Of a stretch of 64,000 nt of DNA, positions 26,129 through 35,497 are shown piece after piece (the first letter of the stretch is position 1; each line of letters starts with the position of its first letter). Under the pieces are notes generated by a model, which worked only from the letters and a program-made list of their open reading frames with translations, had not been told where the DNA came from and ran no database searches. A program made the position numbers and the translations under genes. This DNA comes from Pseudomonadota bacterium. Lineage in GTDB: Bacteria; Desulfobacterota; Desulfobacteria; Desulfobacterales; Desulfolunaceae. The DNA lies in NCBI GenBank assembly GCA_018818835.1, contig JAHIRD010000145.1:1-64000 (forward strand), in the 5' to 3' direction.

Positions 26129-27022
26129 ATGTTTGAATTAAAATCATACCTTGAGTCCCGGCGGGATCTGTTTGAAAAAAAACTCGACGCCCTTCTGAAT
26201 ATCCCGTCATCCGGATCGGGCCGTCTTTTGTCAGCCATGCGCTATTCTCTCTTATCCGGTGGCAAACGACTGAGGCCCATATTGTGTTTTGCTGCGGCAG
26301 AAGCTGTTGGAGGTTCACCATCCCAATGCATGACCACGGCATGTGCCCTGGAGATGATACACACCTACTCCCTGATTCACGATGATCTCCCTGCCATGGA
26401 CGATGATAACCTGCGCCGTGGAATGCCCACATGCCATAAAGCCTTTGATGAAGCAAGCGCCATATTGGCCGGTGATGGTTTATTGACCCTTGCATTGTAT
26501 TTCCTATCGTCTCCAAGTCATTGGGATTCGAGTGATCCTGCATTGAATCTGACATTAATCTCCCTGATCTCCCATGCTGCCGGACAACAAGGAATGATTG
26601 AGGGCCAGATGTTGGATATGGAATCCCAAGGTAAAAATCTATCGTTGGACGAGTTAGAACAGCTTCATCGTTTAAAAACAGGTGCCATGATCACCGTATC
26701 TATACGTTGCGGTGCCATGCTGGCAGGAGCAAACAGCCACCAGATTCAGTCTCTTGAAAACTATGCTGCCCACATCGGCCTTGCTTTTCAGGTTGCAGAT
26801 GATATTCTGAATGTGACAGGGAATTCCGCCCTGATGGGAAAGGCAACAGGAACTGATGATAAATTAAACAAAGCAACCTACCCTTCCCTTCTGGGCCTTG
26901 AACCTGCAAGGGCTTTTGCACGGGAGCTGGTGGATAAATCATTACGTGAACTTGAACCATTTGATGCTAAAGCCGATCCCTTAAGATCCATAGCCTTATA
27001 TATTATCGAACGAAATCGTTAA
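26129..27022 (+). CDS. ispA: Polyprenyl (farnesyl/geranyl-type) diphosphate synthase
   Basis: The enzyme condenses isopentenyl diphosphate with allylic diphosphates, giving short-chain prenyl diphosphates for undecaprenol, quinones and other products. The 297-residue protein carries both Asp-rich motifs: DDLPAMDDDNLRRG near residue 87-100 and FQVADDILNVTG near 222. SGGKRLRPILCFAAAE is the usual binding segment for IPP. Its place between xseB and dxs is the classic order. The exact chain length is not decided by the sequence seen. Confidence 0.93.
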   Translation: MFELKSYLESRRDLFEKKLDALLNIPSSGSGRLLSAMRYSLLSGGKRLRPILCFAAAEAVGGSPSQCMTTACALEMIHTYSLIHDDLPAMDDDNLRRGMPTCHKAFDEASAILAGDGLLTLALYFLSSPSHWDSSDPALNLTLISLISHAAGQQGMIEGQMLDMESQGKNLSLDELEQLHRLKTGAMITVSIRCGAMLAGANSHQIQSLENYAAHIGLAFQVADDILNVTGNSALMGKATGTDDKLNKATYPSLLGLEPARAFARELVDKSLRELEPFDAKADPLRSIALYIIERNR

Positions 27023-27056
27023 TGGCCTTTGTGGGCCTTGAAGGAGTAATCCTATT

Positions 27057-28937
27057 TTGAAGTACCTTGAGCACATTGACAGTCCCATTGATCTAAAAAA
27101 ACTTGCCCGGGGAGACCTTCCGGAGCTTGCCAAAGAGATTCGAGACACCATCGTAGATACAGTTTCAAAAAATGGCGGTCACCTGGCATCCAGTATGGGC
27201 GTTGTGGATCTGACCATTGCCCTTCATTATGTTTTCGATGTTCCCCATGATAAAATCATCTGGGATGTTGGGCACCAGTCTTATGCCCACAAACTCCTGA
27301 CAGGACGGCGTAAGAAATTCCATACTTTGCGTCAACTCGGCGGCTTATCAGGTTTTCCAAAAATCTGTGAAAGTCCCTATGACGCCTTTACAACCGGACA
27401 TAGCAGTACATCCATCTCCGCTGGGTACGGCATTGCCTGTGCCCGTGAAATCAAAGGGGAAAAAGGGAAAACCATTTGTGTGATCGGTGATGGCAGCATG
27501 ACCGGCGGCCTTGCTTACGAAGGGTTAAACCAGGCTGGGAACAAACGAAAAAATCAATTGGTCATATTAAATGATAACGAGATGTCAATCTCGAAAAATG
27601 TGGGTGCCCTCTCCTCTTTTTTGAGCAGAACCTTTTCCGCCAAATACCTCCATGATCTAAGAGACGAGTTCAAAAAGTTTTTCAAATCTCTGCCCATGAT
27701 CGGTGATGATATTTATAAATTTGCAAAAAAATCCGAAGAATCATTTAAAACCTTTGTCACACCCGGTATGCTCTTTGAAGCGTTTGATTATGAATACATG
27801 GGCCCCATTGACGGCCATAATCTTGATCATCTGATTAATATTCTTGAAAACATCAAAGGGATAACCAAACCCATTGTTCTCCATGTGACAACAACCAAGG
27901 GCAAAGGCTACCTGCCCGCAGAGTCCAACCCCACCTATTTCCATGGTGTGGGTGCCTTTGTGATCGATACAGGTGATGCCAAATCTCAAAGTAAAAGTCA
28001 GCTTAGCTATACCCAGGTTTTTGGAAAGACGATGACCGAACTGGCACGGGTCAACAAAAAAATTGTCGCTGTCACTGCAGCCATGCCCGAAGGAACAGGG
28101 CTTGCCGAATTTTCAAAAGAGTATCCGGACCGTTTCTTTGACGTGGGAATTGCCGAACAACATGGTGTCACATTTGCTGCAGGCATGGCCAGTGAAGGTC
28201 TTAAACCGGTTATCGCCATCTATTCAACCTTTCTTCAACGGGCCTATGACCAGATCATTCATGATGTGTGCATTGAAAAGCTTCCTGTTGTTTTTGCCAT
28301 TGATCGTGGTGGTATTGTTGGAGAAGACGGTCCGACGCATCATGGTCTCTTTGATTTTTCATATTTCAAAAATATTCCCGGTATGGTGGTCATGTCCCCC
28401 AAAGATGAAAATGAATTGAGGCGCATGCTTAAAACCGCCATTGATCACCCAGGACCAATTGCTTTAAGATACCCCAGAGGCAAAGGAGAAGGCGTTGCTC
28501 TTGACCAAATCATTGAGCCCCTGCCCATCGGGAAAGGAGAAGTACTTGCTGACGGTGAGGACCTGCTCATTCTTGGAATAGGACGGACAGTGAACGATGC
28601 CATGATAGCCCGCAACGAACTGCTCAAAGATAACATATCCGCAGCCGTGATTAATGCTCGATTTGTGAAACCCTTGGATTCGGAGCTCATTCTTTCATAT
28701 GTCAAGAAAGTAAAAGCCGTCATCACCATTGAGGACCATATGAAAAACGGCGGATTTGGAAGTGCTGTCCTCGAATGTCTCTGTGACAATCATATAAACC
28801 CCATTAATATAATTCGACTTGGAATTGACGATACCTTTGTGGAACATGGTACCCAAAAAGAGTTACGGGAAAAATACAACATCGGCGTTGCTGATATTGT
28901 TCGTTCTGCCAGGAGTCTTTTGAGCCATAATGAATAA
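27057..28937 (+). CDS. dxs: 1-deoxy-D-xylulose-5-phosphate synthase
   Basis: Dxs joins pyruvate and glyceraldehyde-3-phosphate in the first step of the MEP isoprenoid pathway and uses thiamine diphosphate. The 626-residue protein has the full family length, with the ThDP/Mg motif GDGSMTGGLAYEGLNQAGN and later IVLNDNEMSIS-like and PEGTGLAEF segments, HGVTFAAGMASEG and the transketolase C-terminal domain. The start is TTG at 27057, with AAGGAG at 27041-27046. It overlaps tlyA by 8 bases. Confidence 0.96.
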   Translation: MKYLEHIDSPIDLKKLARGDLPELAKEIRDTIVDTVSKNGGHLASSMGVVDLTIALHYVFDVPHDKIIWDVGHQSYAHKLLTGRRKKFHTLRQLGGLSGFPKICESPYDAFTTGHSSTSISAGYGIACAREIKGEKGKTICVIGDGSMTGGLAYEGLNQAGNKRKNQLVILNDNEMSISKNVGALSSFLSRTFSAKYLHDLRDEFKKFFKSLPMIGDDIYKFAKKSEESFKTFVTPGMLFEAFDYEYMGPIDGHNLDHLINILENIKGITKPIVLHVTTTKGKGYLPAESNPTYFHGVGAFVIDTGDAKSQSKSQLSYTQVFGKTMTELARVNKKIVAVTAAMPEGTGLAEFSKEYPDRFFDVGIAEQHGVTFAAGMASEGLKPVIAIYSTFLQRAYDQIIHDVCIEKLPVVFAIDRGGIVGEDGPTHHGLFDFSYFKNIPGMVVMSPKDENELRRMLKTAIDHPGPIALRYPRGKGEGVALDQIIEPLPIGKGEVLADGEDLLILGIGRTVNDAMIARNELLKDNISAAVINARFVKPLDSELILSYVKKVKAVITIEDHMKNGGFGSAVLECLCDNHINPINIIRLGIDDTFVEHGTQKELREKYNIGVADIVRSARSLLSHNE

Positions 28938-29670
28938 AGTGCTTAAAAAACGTCTGGACCTGCTTGTCTTTGAAAAAGGATTATGTGAAAGCAGACAACG
29001 GGCACAGGCTTTGATTATGGCCGGAAAGGTTTTTGTCAATGATGAGATGATCGACAAACCCGGAGTCAAAGTATTTGAACATGCTCACATTGATTTACGG
29101 ACGTCTGACCTGCCCTATGTGAGCCGCGGTGCGCTTAAACTTGAAAATGCATTGAAAATTCTTGAAATTGATATACATAATGATGTATGTCTTGATGTCG
29201 GGGCCTCCACCGGTGGATTTACAGACTGCCTGCTTCAATTTGGTGCGGCTAAAGTGTATGCCGTGGATGTGGGTTATGGCCAATTGGCCTGGAAATTAAG
29301 GCAGGACCCTCGGGTGGTTGCCATTGAACGGACAAATATCCGGCATATGCCGGAAGATATTATTGTTGAACCGATCGATCTGACAACAATTGACACCTCG
29401 TTTATATCCCTGAAAATTGTTGTGCCCTCTATCCTTAAATTTTTAAAGGAAAAGGCCAGAATCCTTGCTCTGATCAAGCCGCAATTCGAAGTTGGAAAAG
29501 GAAACGTTGGAAAAGGCGGTGTTGTCAGGGACCCCCTGCTCCATGATCACGTCATTCAAGACCTGTCTGATTTTTTTTCCGGATTGGGGCTTGAAAAAGA
29601 GGCGGTGATTCCTTCCCCGATACTTGGCCCCAAAGGGAATAAGGAATTTATTATCTCTTTGAAATACTAA
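28930..29670 (+). CDS. tlyA: TlyA-family RNA 2'-O-methyltransferase
   Basis: The 246-residue protein has an N-terminal S4 RNA-binding domain (LDLLVFEKGLCESRQRAQALIMAGKVFVND) and a C-terminal FtsJ-like SAM methyltransferase domain (CLDVGASTGGFTDCLLQFGA; TIDTSFISLKIVVPSIL; LIKPQFEVGKG). TlyA enzymes methylate rRNA (in mycobacteria, C1409 of 16S and C1920 of 23S). Older annotations call them haemolysins. It is the last gene of the xseA-xseB-ispA-dxs-tlyA unit. Confidence 0.93.
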   Translation: MNKVLKKRLDLLVFEKGLCESRQRAQALIMAGKVFVNDEMIDKPGVKVFEHAHIDLRTSDLPYVSRGALKLENALKILEIDIHNDVCLDVGASTGGFTDCLLQFGAAKVYAVDVGYGQLAWKLRQDPRVVAIERTNIRHMPEDIIVEPIDLTTIDTSFISLKIVVPSILKFLKEKARILALIKPQFEVGKGNVGKGGVVRDPLLHDHVIQDLSDFFSGLGLEKEAVIPSPILGPKGNKEFIISLKY

Positions 29671-29890
29671 GGTAGTTGGTATATATTAATGGTCTTCTAA
29701 TGGTCTTCAAATAATAACTGTGGTTATAAGTCATTTAAGCTCGAATGCCATTTAATTTTTAACCATGCGTTATTATGCAGTCAATATTGACGAACTCGTA
29801 AAAAGTATGCCCGATGGCCAAGCCATCAATATTATTTTATGGAAAGAGACACTACACGCATAAATAATAAATACCGACAGGAGGTTGTGA

Positions 29891-31957
29891 ATGAATCTGG
29901 AATCTGAAAAAATTAGAAACGTCGCTCTGGTTGCCCATGGAGGGGCAGGCAAAACGTCACTGGCCGAAGCCCTGATTTTTAATTCGGGTGAAATAAACAG
30001 GCTGGGACGTGTGGAAGATGGCAATACTGTCATGGACTTTGATGAAGAAGAGCGAAAAAGAACCACTTCAATCAACAGCAGCTTTTATCAGTATGCTTGG
30101 AAAAAGAATATTATCAGCCTGATTGATACGCCGGGTGATCAGAACTTTTTTTCAGAAGCAAAGACATGCCTTCCTGCTGCAGACAGTGCAGTTGTCATTA
30201 TTGAATCAGCCAGTGGTGTGGAAGTCAGGACTGAACATGCCGTCCAGTTTGCAAAGGAAAGCGGTCTTCCATGTATCGCCTTTATCAATAAACTTGACCA
30301 GGAACGGTCTGATTATGCTAAGGCCTTCAAATCCGCAGTGGATCATCTGGAACCCAAGCCCATCCTCCTGCAGTTGCCCATCGGAGAAAAATCAGATTTC
30401 AAAGGTATTGTGGATCTCATCACCAACAAGGCCTATATTTATCACGATGGCAAAGCAACAATAACAAGTATTCCGGCGGATATGGCTGATGATGTTGAAT
30501 CGGAACGAGCCGAACTTATCGAAAATATTGCTGAAGCTGATGATACACTTCTTGAACGATATCTTGAAGGTGAAACCATTGAAGAGGGCGAACTGGTTGC
30601 AGCTCTCCAGACCGGAACAAAACAACGCCAGTTCATGCCTGTTCTTATGGGGTCTGCCACCCAGAACATCGGGGTGGATATCCTGGCTGATTTTATTGTT
30701 AAATGCATGCCCAGCCCCCTTGAACGCAAACCCTTTACCGCCAAGGATTCTTCAGGGAATATGGTTGAGGTCGCAATCGATGCGAACGCACCTCTTTCGG
30801 GTTTTGTATTCAAAACCATCGTAGATCCCTATGCCGGACGTTTATCCGTATTCAAAATCGTATCGGGGACACTGACCAAGGATGGCAACCTTTACAATGT
30901 CAACAAGGAAGCCAAAGAACGTTTTACCCAGCTTTTAATTCTCCAGGGCAAAGAACAAAAAACCATTGATAAGGCAGGGCCGGGAGCCATTGTTGCTTTT
31001 GCCAAACTCAAAGAAACCTTCACAGGGGATTCCTTGTGTGCCGATAACAACAAACTTGAATTTGAAAAACCCAAACCCATTGCTCCTGTAATTTCATTTG
31101 CTGTGGAAGCAACCAAGCAGGGAGATGAAGACAAGATCTATTCATCACTCACACGTCTCCAGGAAGAAGACAGTGCAATTGCCCTCTTACGTAATGCCGA
31201 AACAAAAGAAATCCTTCTTTCCGGTGTTGGAATGATCCATATAGAAGCAACCATTGAAAAGATTAAACGTAAATTCAATGTTGAGATGACATTAAAAACA
31301 CCCAAGGTACCTTACCGTGAAACCATTAAAAAGAAGGTCCGAGTCCAGGGACGCCATAAGAAACAATCCGGTGGACACGGTCAGTTCGGTGATTGCTGGA
31401 TCCAGATGGAACCCCTGCCCCGTGGCGGTGGTTTTGAATTTGTGGACGCCATTGTTGGGGGATCCATCCCCAAAACCTATATTCCAGCTGTTGAAAAGGG
31501 TGTTGTGGAGTCATCGGTCAAAGGATGCCTTGCAGGCTTCCCCTGTGTGGACTTTAGAGTCACCGTGGATGATGGGTCCTACCATGCAGTGGATTCCTCT
31601 GAAATGGCCTTTAAGATCGCCGGTGCCCTTGCATTTAAAAAGGCATCTGAACAGGCGAGTCCCGTTCTGCTTGAGCCTGTCATGAAGGTTTCCGTTATAG
31701 CTCCGGATGATTACACCGGTGATATTATGGGTGACCTGAACTCCAGGCGCGGTCGTGTTCTCGGCATGGACAGCGAGGGAAAATATCAGGTGATCAATGC
31801 CAATGTTCCCATGTCAGAAATTTTGACCTATGCCCCTGACCTGAACTCTATGACAGGGGCTCGTGGTACATTTACCATGGAGCTATCCCACTATGATGAA
31901 GTTCCTGGAGATATTGCAGCAAAAATTATCGAAAAGATAAAATCCGAACAGGATTAG
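29891..31957 (+). CDS. Elongation factor G-like translational GTPase
   Basis: The 688-residue protein has the EF-G domain series: GTPase domain with G1 AHGGAGKTSL (residues 15-24), G3 DTPGDQNF (79-86) and G4 FINKLDQE, then domain II, and the C-terminal domains with GRHKKQSGGHGQFGDC. It belongs to the EF-G-like paralogue group rather than the main FusA. The P-loop has GG in place of ID, and the G3 His that helps GTP hydrolysis (DTPGHVDF) is replaced by Asp83. It is not in a str operon. It likely has a specialised translational or ribosome-release role. AGGAGG lies before the ATG. Confidence 0.9.
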   Translation: MNLESEKIRNVALVAHGGAGKTSLAEALIFNSGEINRLGRVEDGNTVMDFDEEERKRTTSINSSFYQYAWKKNIISLIDTPGDQNFFSEAKTCLPAADSAVVIIESASGVEVRTEHAVQFAKESGLPCIAFINKLDQERSDYAKAFKSAVDHLEPKPILLQLPIGEKSDFKGIVDLITNKAYIYHDGKATITSIPADMADDVESERAELIENIAEADDTLLERYLEGETIEEGELVAALQTGTKQRQFMPVLMGSATQNIGVDILADFIVKCMPSPLERKPFTAKDSSGNMVEVAIDANAPLSGFVFKTIVDPYAGRLSVFKIVSGTLTKDGNLYNVNKEAKERFTQLLILQGKEQKTIDKAGPGAIVAFAKLKETFTGDSLCADNNKLEFEKPKPIAPVISFAVEATKQGDEDKIYSSLTRLQEEDSAIALLRNAETKEILLSGVGMIHIEATIEKIKRKFNVEMTLKTPKVPYRETIKKKVRVQGRHKKQSGGHGQFGDCWIQMEPLPRGGGFEFVDAIVGGSIPKTYIPAVEKGVVESSVKGCLAGFPCVDFRVTVDDGSYHAVDSSEMAFKIAGALAFKKASEQASPVLLEPVMKVSVIAPDDYTGDIMGDLNSRRGRVLGMDSEGKYQVINANVPMSEILTYAPDLNSMTGARGTFTMELSHYDEVPGDIAAKIIEKIKSEQD

Positions 31958-32013
31958 TTTTCTTTTTTGTCAGCAGATAATTTTTCATTATTTGAATGAT
32001 CAGACAAAACATC

Positions 32014-32054
32014 ATAAGGCAGAAACCCGATTCATAAAAGGGTTTCTGCCTTAT
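32014..32054. terminator. Intrinsic terminator of the EF-G-like gene
   Basis: A 15-bp perfect stem (32014-32028 with 32040-32054, ATAAGGCAGAAACCC and complement) around an 11-base loop lies just after the EF-G-like gene. A short T-containing run follows on the plus strand. Confidence 0.8.
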
Positions 32055-32195
32055 TCGTTTGTCGGCCATCATCGTCTGATTTCTTTAACCATTTGGCAAA
32101 CACACCTTTACAATTCATGTGTGTGCTGATAAATTGACCTATTTTATTTTTTCTAATCAATTCTATTGTTTCGTTTATGGCATAATGGTGATTTT

Positions 32196-33494
32196 ATGAG
32201 AAGAGATATCGTTCATGCAGGCTCGGGACAACTTTCCTATGAAATCAGGGAAATCGTCGCCGTTGCTGAAGACCTCAAACAATTAGGTGTTCAGATTACT
32301 TGGGAGAACATAGGAGATCCAATTGCCAAAGGCGAAATGGTTCCCCTGTGGATTAAAGACATTATCACCAAGCTTGTCTCGGATGATAAAACATACGGAT
32401 ATGTGTCAACTCGAGGTGTTGAAGAAACGCAGAAATTTCTTGCGAATCATGTCAATCTAAGAGGTGGATGCCAGATTACAAAGAATGACATTGTTTTTTT
32501 TAATGGCCTGGGAGATGCTGTTGCAAAAATTTTCGGTTTTTTAAAACGTGAAGCACGAGTCATAGGTCCCTCCCCTGCTTATTCGACCCACTCGTCTGCA
32601 GAAGCAGCCCATTCCGGATACAGTCATCTGACCTACGAATTGGACCCTGAAAATAACTGGATGCCTGACCTTACAGATATTGAAAACAAGGTCAAATACA
32701 ACGATGCCATTTCAGGAATACTGATCATTAATCCGGACAACCCCACAGGTGCTGTATATCCCAGAGAAATCCTGGAAAAAATTGTGGACATTGCACGCCG
32801 ATACAAGTTGTTTGTGATTTGCGATGAGATTTACGCCCATATTGTTTATGATGATGCGGGAACGGTTCACTTAAGTGAGGTTATCGGAGACGTTCCCGGA
32901 ATTGCCCTAAGAGGAATTTCAAAAGAATTCCCCTGGCCAGGTGCCCGATGCGGATGGATTGAGGTATTCAACCAGGATAGTTATCCCATGTTTAAACAAT
33001 ACATCAAAAGCATCGTGAACGCGAAGATGCTTGAAGTTTGTTCGACCAGTCTTCCCCAGTATTCTATTCCTCTGGTCATGGGCAATGATAAATATCTGGA
33101 CCATCTTTCCATGCGAAAAAAAATGTTTGAATCCCGGGTGGATGAAGCTTATGAGATTCTCACCCAAACCAAGGCCCTAAAAATCATCAAACCCAAAGGC
33201 GCATTTTACATGGCGGTTCTTTTTGCAGAAGGGGTTCTGAACAATACACAAACCCTTGAAATCGGAGACCGACGCATAAGAGAATACATTGAAGAAAAAG
33301 TCGCTGATGTTGAAGTAGACAAGCGTTTTGTCTATTATCTGTTGGGAGCCACGGGGATTTGTGTTGTCCCTCTGACCGGCTTTTGCTGTTCACGAAAGGG
33401 CTTTCGTATCACCTTGTTGGAAACCAACGATGAAAAAAGACGCTGGACATGGCAGACCATTGTCAATGCTGTAAATCACTATGTCCAGTCATAA
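32196..33494 (+). CDS. PLP-dependent aminotransferase, class I/II
   Basis: The protein (432 residues from the ATG at 32196) has the fold type I pattern: YGYVSTRGVEETQ near the N-terminus, NPDNPTGAVYP, CDEIYAHIVYDD and the PLP-lysine segment GISKEFPWPGARCGWIEV. Several amino acid transaminases share this layout, so donor and acceptor are not assigned. A TTG at 32166 would extend it by 10 residues with no family support. The gene is monocistronic. Confidence 0.88.
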   Translation: MRRDIVHAGSGQLSYEIREIVAVAEDLKQLGVQITWENIGDPIAKGEMVPLWIKDIITKLVSDDKTYGYVSTRGVEETQKFLANHVNLRGGCQITKNDIVFFNGLGDAVAKIFGFLKREARVIGPSPAYSTHSSAEAAHSGYSHLTYELDPENNWMPDLTDIENKVKYNDAISGILIINPDNPTGAVYPREILEKIVDIARRYKLFVICDEIYAHIVYDDAGTVHLSEVIGDVPGIALRGISKEFPWPGARCGWIEVFNQDSYPMFKQYIKSIVNAKMLEVCSTSLPQYSIPLVMGNDKYLDHLSMRKKMFESRVDEAYEILTQTKALKIIKPKGAFYMAVLFAEGVLNNTQTLEIGDRRIREYIEEKVADVEVDKRFVYYLLGATGICVVPLTGFCCSRKGFRITLLETNDEKRRWTWQTIVNAVNHYVQS

Positions 33495-33835
33495 TTTCCC
33501 ACAGGATCTGCCGGTTTTCACCGGCAGATTTATATCTCCAGGCTGAGGCGCGCTTTTTTTTAAGCGTCGCCACCAGCTGTTGGTTTACGCGTGTTTTGGT
33601 TCGCCACCACTTTAAAACAAACGATGGCGAGCCTTGCTCATTCCTTTTTTCGAACTATTGTTCAATATACTGAATAAATCCCCTGTATATAATAATTTTA
33701 ATATTAATACATAGCCTTAACTTGTTTAAGATATAAGCTTGATTATACAATAGATATCAATAAATATTTTTCATGGCATGCATTTTGAAGAAGATATCAT
33801 TAAATAAAGTAAATGTCTTTTTCAAGGAGGACGTC
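33495..33835. other. Intergenic region with several hairpins
   Basis: 341 bases. A 10-bp perfect hairpin at 33506-33529 (ATCTGCCGGT and complement) just after the aminotransferase stop acts as its likely terminator. A second imperfect stem is at 33547-33571 (GGCGCGCTT / AAGCGTCGCC with one bulge), and a third pairs 33598-33606 with 33625-33633. The words GTCGCCACCAG and TTCGCCACCAC are diverged direct repeats. The remainder up to the ribosome site at 33824 is AT-rich and empty. Confidence 0.6.
33506..33529 (+). terminator. Probable terminator of the aminotransferase gene
   Basis: ATCTGCCGGT pairs with ACCGGCAGAT around TTTC, followed by TTATAT. The stem starts 12 bases after the stop codon. 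Confidence 0.7.
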
Positions 33836-34285
33836 ATGAAGGGCCTAAAGCAGAAATCAACACAGATCAATCATTTTTATCGTTACATCATTGGACTTTT
33901 TTTTCTGGCACTTGTTCTGTTCCCAGTAAAGTCCTTTGCATTTGGCTCATGGAACCAGGAAACAACAGCCCGTGAACTCTGCTTCCTTTTCACGTTATCC
34001 AAAGATTGGCAACAGACACTTGATATTTCAAAAAATCCGGAAAAATATAGTGAAGCCAATCCTTTTTTAGGCGCTCATCCCGATCAAGGAAAGGTACATA
34101 CCTATTTTGCAGGGTGTGCCATAGCCCATGCATTGGTCGCCTATATGCTACCACCCCGTTATTCAAAACTATGGCAGGTGACATGGATAGGCATCCAATC
34201 AAGCGTGACAGAGCACAACAACAACAACGGTCTTGATCAGGAAATGGGTATGGAGTATATGATTAGTTTCAGCATCCCGTTTTAG
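33836..34285 (+). CDS. Exported or membrane-associated unknown protein
   Basis: The 149-residue protein starts at the ATG at 33836, set by a strong AAGGAGG at 33824-33830; an upstream in-frame start at 33773 is not supported. A signal peptide or membrane anchor (IIGLFFLALVLFPVKSFA) is followed by a conserved-looking core: ELCFLFTLSKDWQQTL, EANPFLGAHPDQGKVHTYF, HALVAYMLPPRYSKLWQ and EHNNNNGLDQEM. The core, with its E-NP-LG-HP pattern, resembles small proteins found near phage or membrane genes; function unknown. It converges on the SPL-like gene with a 14-base gap. Confidence 0.72.
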   Translation: MKGLKQKSTQINHFYRYIIGLFFLALVLFPVKSFAFGSWNQETTARELCFLFTLSKDWQQTLDISKNPEKYSEANPFLGAHPDQGKVHTYFAGCAIAHALVAYMLPPRYSKLWQVTWIGIQSSVTEHNNNNGLDQEMGMEYMISFSIPF

Positions 34286-34299
34286 TTTATCATCAGGGG

Positions 34300-35394
34300 T
34301 TATAGCTTGAGGTTGCAATAGTTTCGGACACGTTCATCAAGCATTTTTCCAAGACCTCCGAACTGTTCAGGACTAAAACCCATGGATTTTATCCACACTT
34401 CATCATCCTCCATACAAAAATAAACAAAGACATCCGGAGCCATCATTCTGATTTTTTCAATGATGGCTTTGTATGTTTTGATACGAAGGGGTTTGAAATA
34501 CCTCATCTTATTATCAAGTCCTATGATAAATTCACCATAAATAATCCCCGAGTCAGGAAATCTGTTTTGTATGATTTTCTTGAGTGAGGGAATATAGCGA
34601 AAAGAACCCAGGCTGATATAAACAATGGAATCGGATTTGATATGGTTGAATAATTTTTCAATCACAGCCATATATTCAGGGATGCAGTTTTCATAGATCA
34701 CGATGGGATCAAAATGAAAGGCCAACTTATACCCCCAGGATTCACACAGGGCAGCAGCTTTAAGTCGTGCATCCAGGGACGATGTGCCACGTTCATCACT
34801 TTTGATGATACATTCAGTATTAAGGGACCATGATACAATTGTTTTTTTGTTATGATCAAGATTTTCCAGAGAATGAACAGCCGTGGTTTTTGTTTTAAGT
34901 TCCAGTATGGCTTTTTTCTGGGTGGCAAAACATTCAATCAGAGGCTTTGCCTGTTCTGTCCAAATTTCCCATATCAAACTGTCTGTAAATTCTCCGGTCC
35001 CTATCCGGCTGATTTGATTTTTCGAAAATGTCTGATCAAGCTCTTTAAAAAGGTCTTCATCGTTTACAAAATACTGAAGCACCGGTGGATGAAAATAGGC
35101 CTGTAAAATACAGTAGGAACAATCCATGTGGCAAAATGAACCTATATGAAGAATCTGATAGTCACAGCATGTGTACTCACTTGTTCCGGGACATTTTTTA
35201 ATAAATGCACCTTTATTTCTGGTGAGTATCAGATTTTTTTTCCCTTGGGAAACCGGATCGGAAGATGCTTCAATAATACTGTAAACTTCTGAAATATCAT
35301 TAAATATTGTAAAGGGTACGGAAAGTTTATTCTGAAAAGCTTGAACTTTTGGCGACGCGATGACATCCGCATCGATATATAGATTTGATATCAA
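34300..35394 (-). CDS. Radical SAM protein of the spore photoproduct lyase (SplB-like) family
   Basis: The 364-residue protein has CxxxCxxC (CHMDCSYC, near residue 92-99) for a [4Fe-4S] cluster that cleaves SAM. The flanking SplB-like pattern is HIGSFCHMDCSYCILQAYF, then GTGEFTDSL, then VSWSLNTECI, then FCMEDDEVW near the C-terminus. In spore formers SplB repairs the thymine spore photoproduct. A non-spore-forming host would use the enzyme for a different lesion or substrate. It follows the PilZ genes with a 103-base gap and may be separate from them. Confidence 0.85.
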   Translation of the reverse strand: MISNLYIDADVIASPKVQAFQNKLSVPFTIFNDISEVYSIIEASSDPVSQGKKNLILTRNKGAFIKKCPGTSEYTCCDYQILHIGSFCHMDCSYCILQAYFHPPVLQYFVNDEDLFKELDQTFSKNQISRIGTGEFTDSLIWEIWTEQAKPLIECFATQKKAILELKTKTTAVHSLENLDHNKKTIVSWSLNTECIIKSDERGTSSLDARLKAAALCESWGYKLAFHFDPIVIYENCIPEYMAVIEKLFNHIKSDSIVYISLGSFRYIPSLKKIIQNRFPDSGIIYGEFIIGLDNKMRYFKPLRIKTYKAIIEKIRMMAPDVFVYFCMEDDEVWIKSMGFSPEQFGGLGKMLDERVRNYCNLKL

Positions 35395-35497
35395 AAAATC
35401 TCCAGAGCCCCCTATCTATTCGTGATTAACAGGATTTTTCGTTACAACATACACCCATGAAAAGCCGGATTCTCAGGAATACAAAGGGGCAAACACG

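Noticed and set aside
29790-29827. Repeat-like word ACTCGTAAAAAGT plus a small hairpin before the EF-G-like gene
   Set aside because: It resembles the TIR word at 23670 only in a short core (CGTAAAAA), and no second end was found; too weak to call an element.
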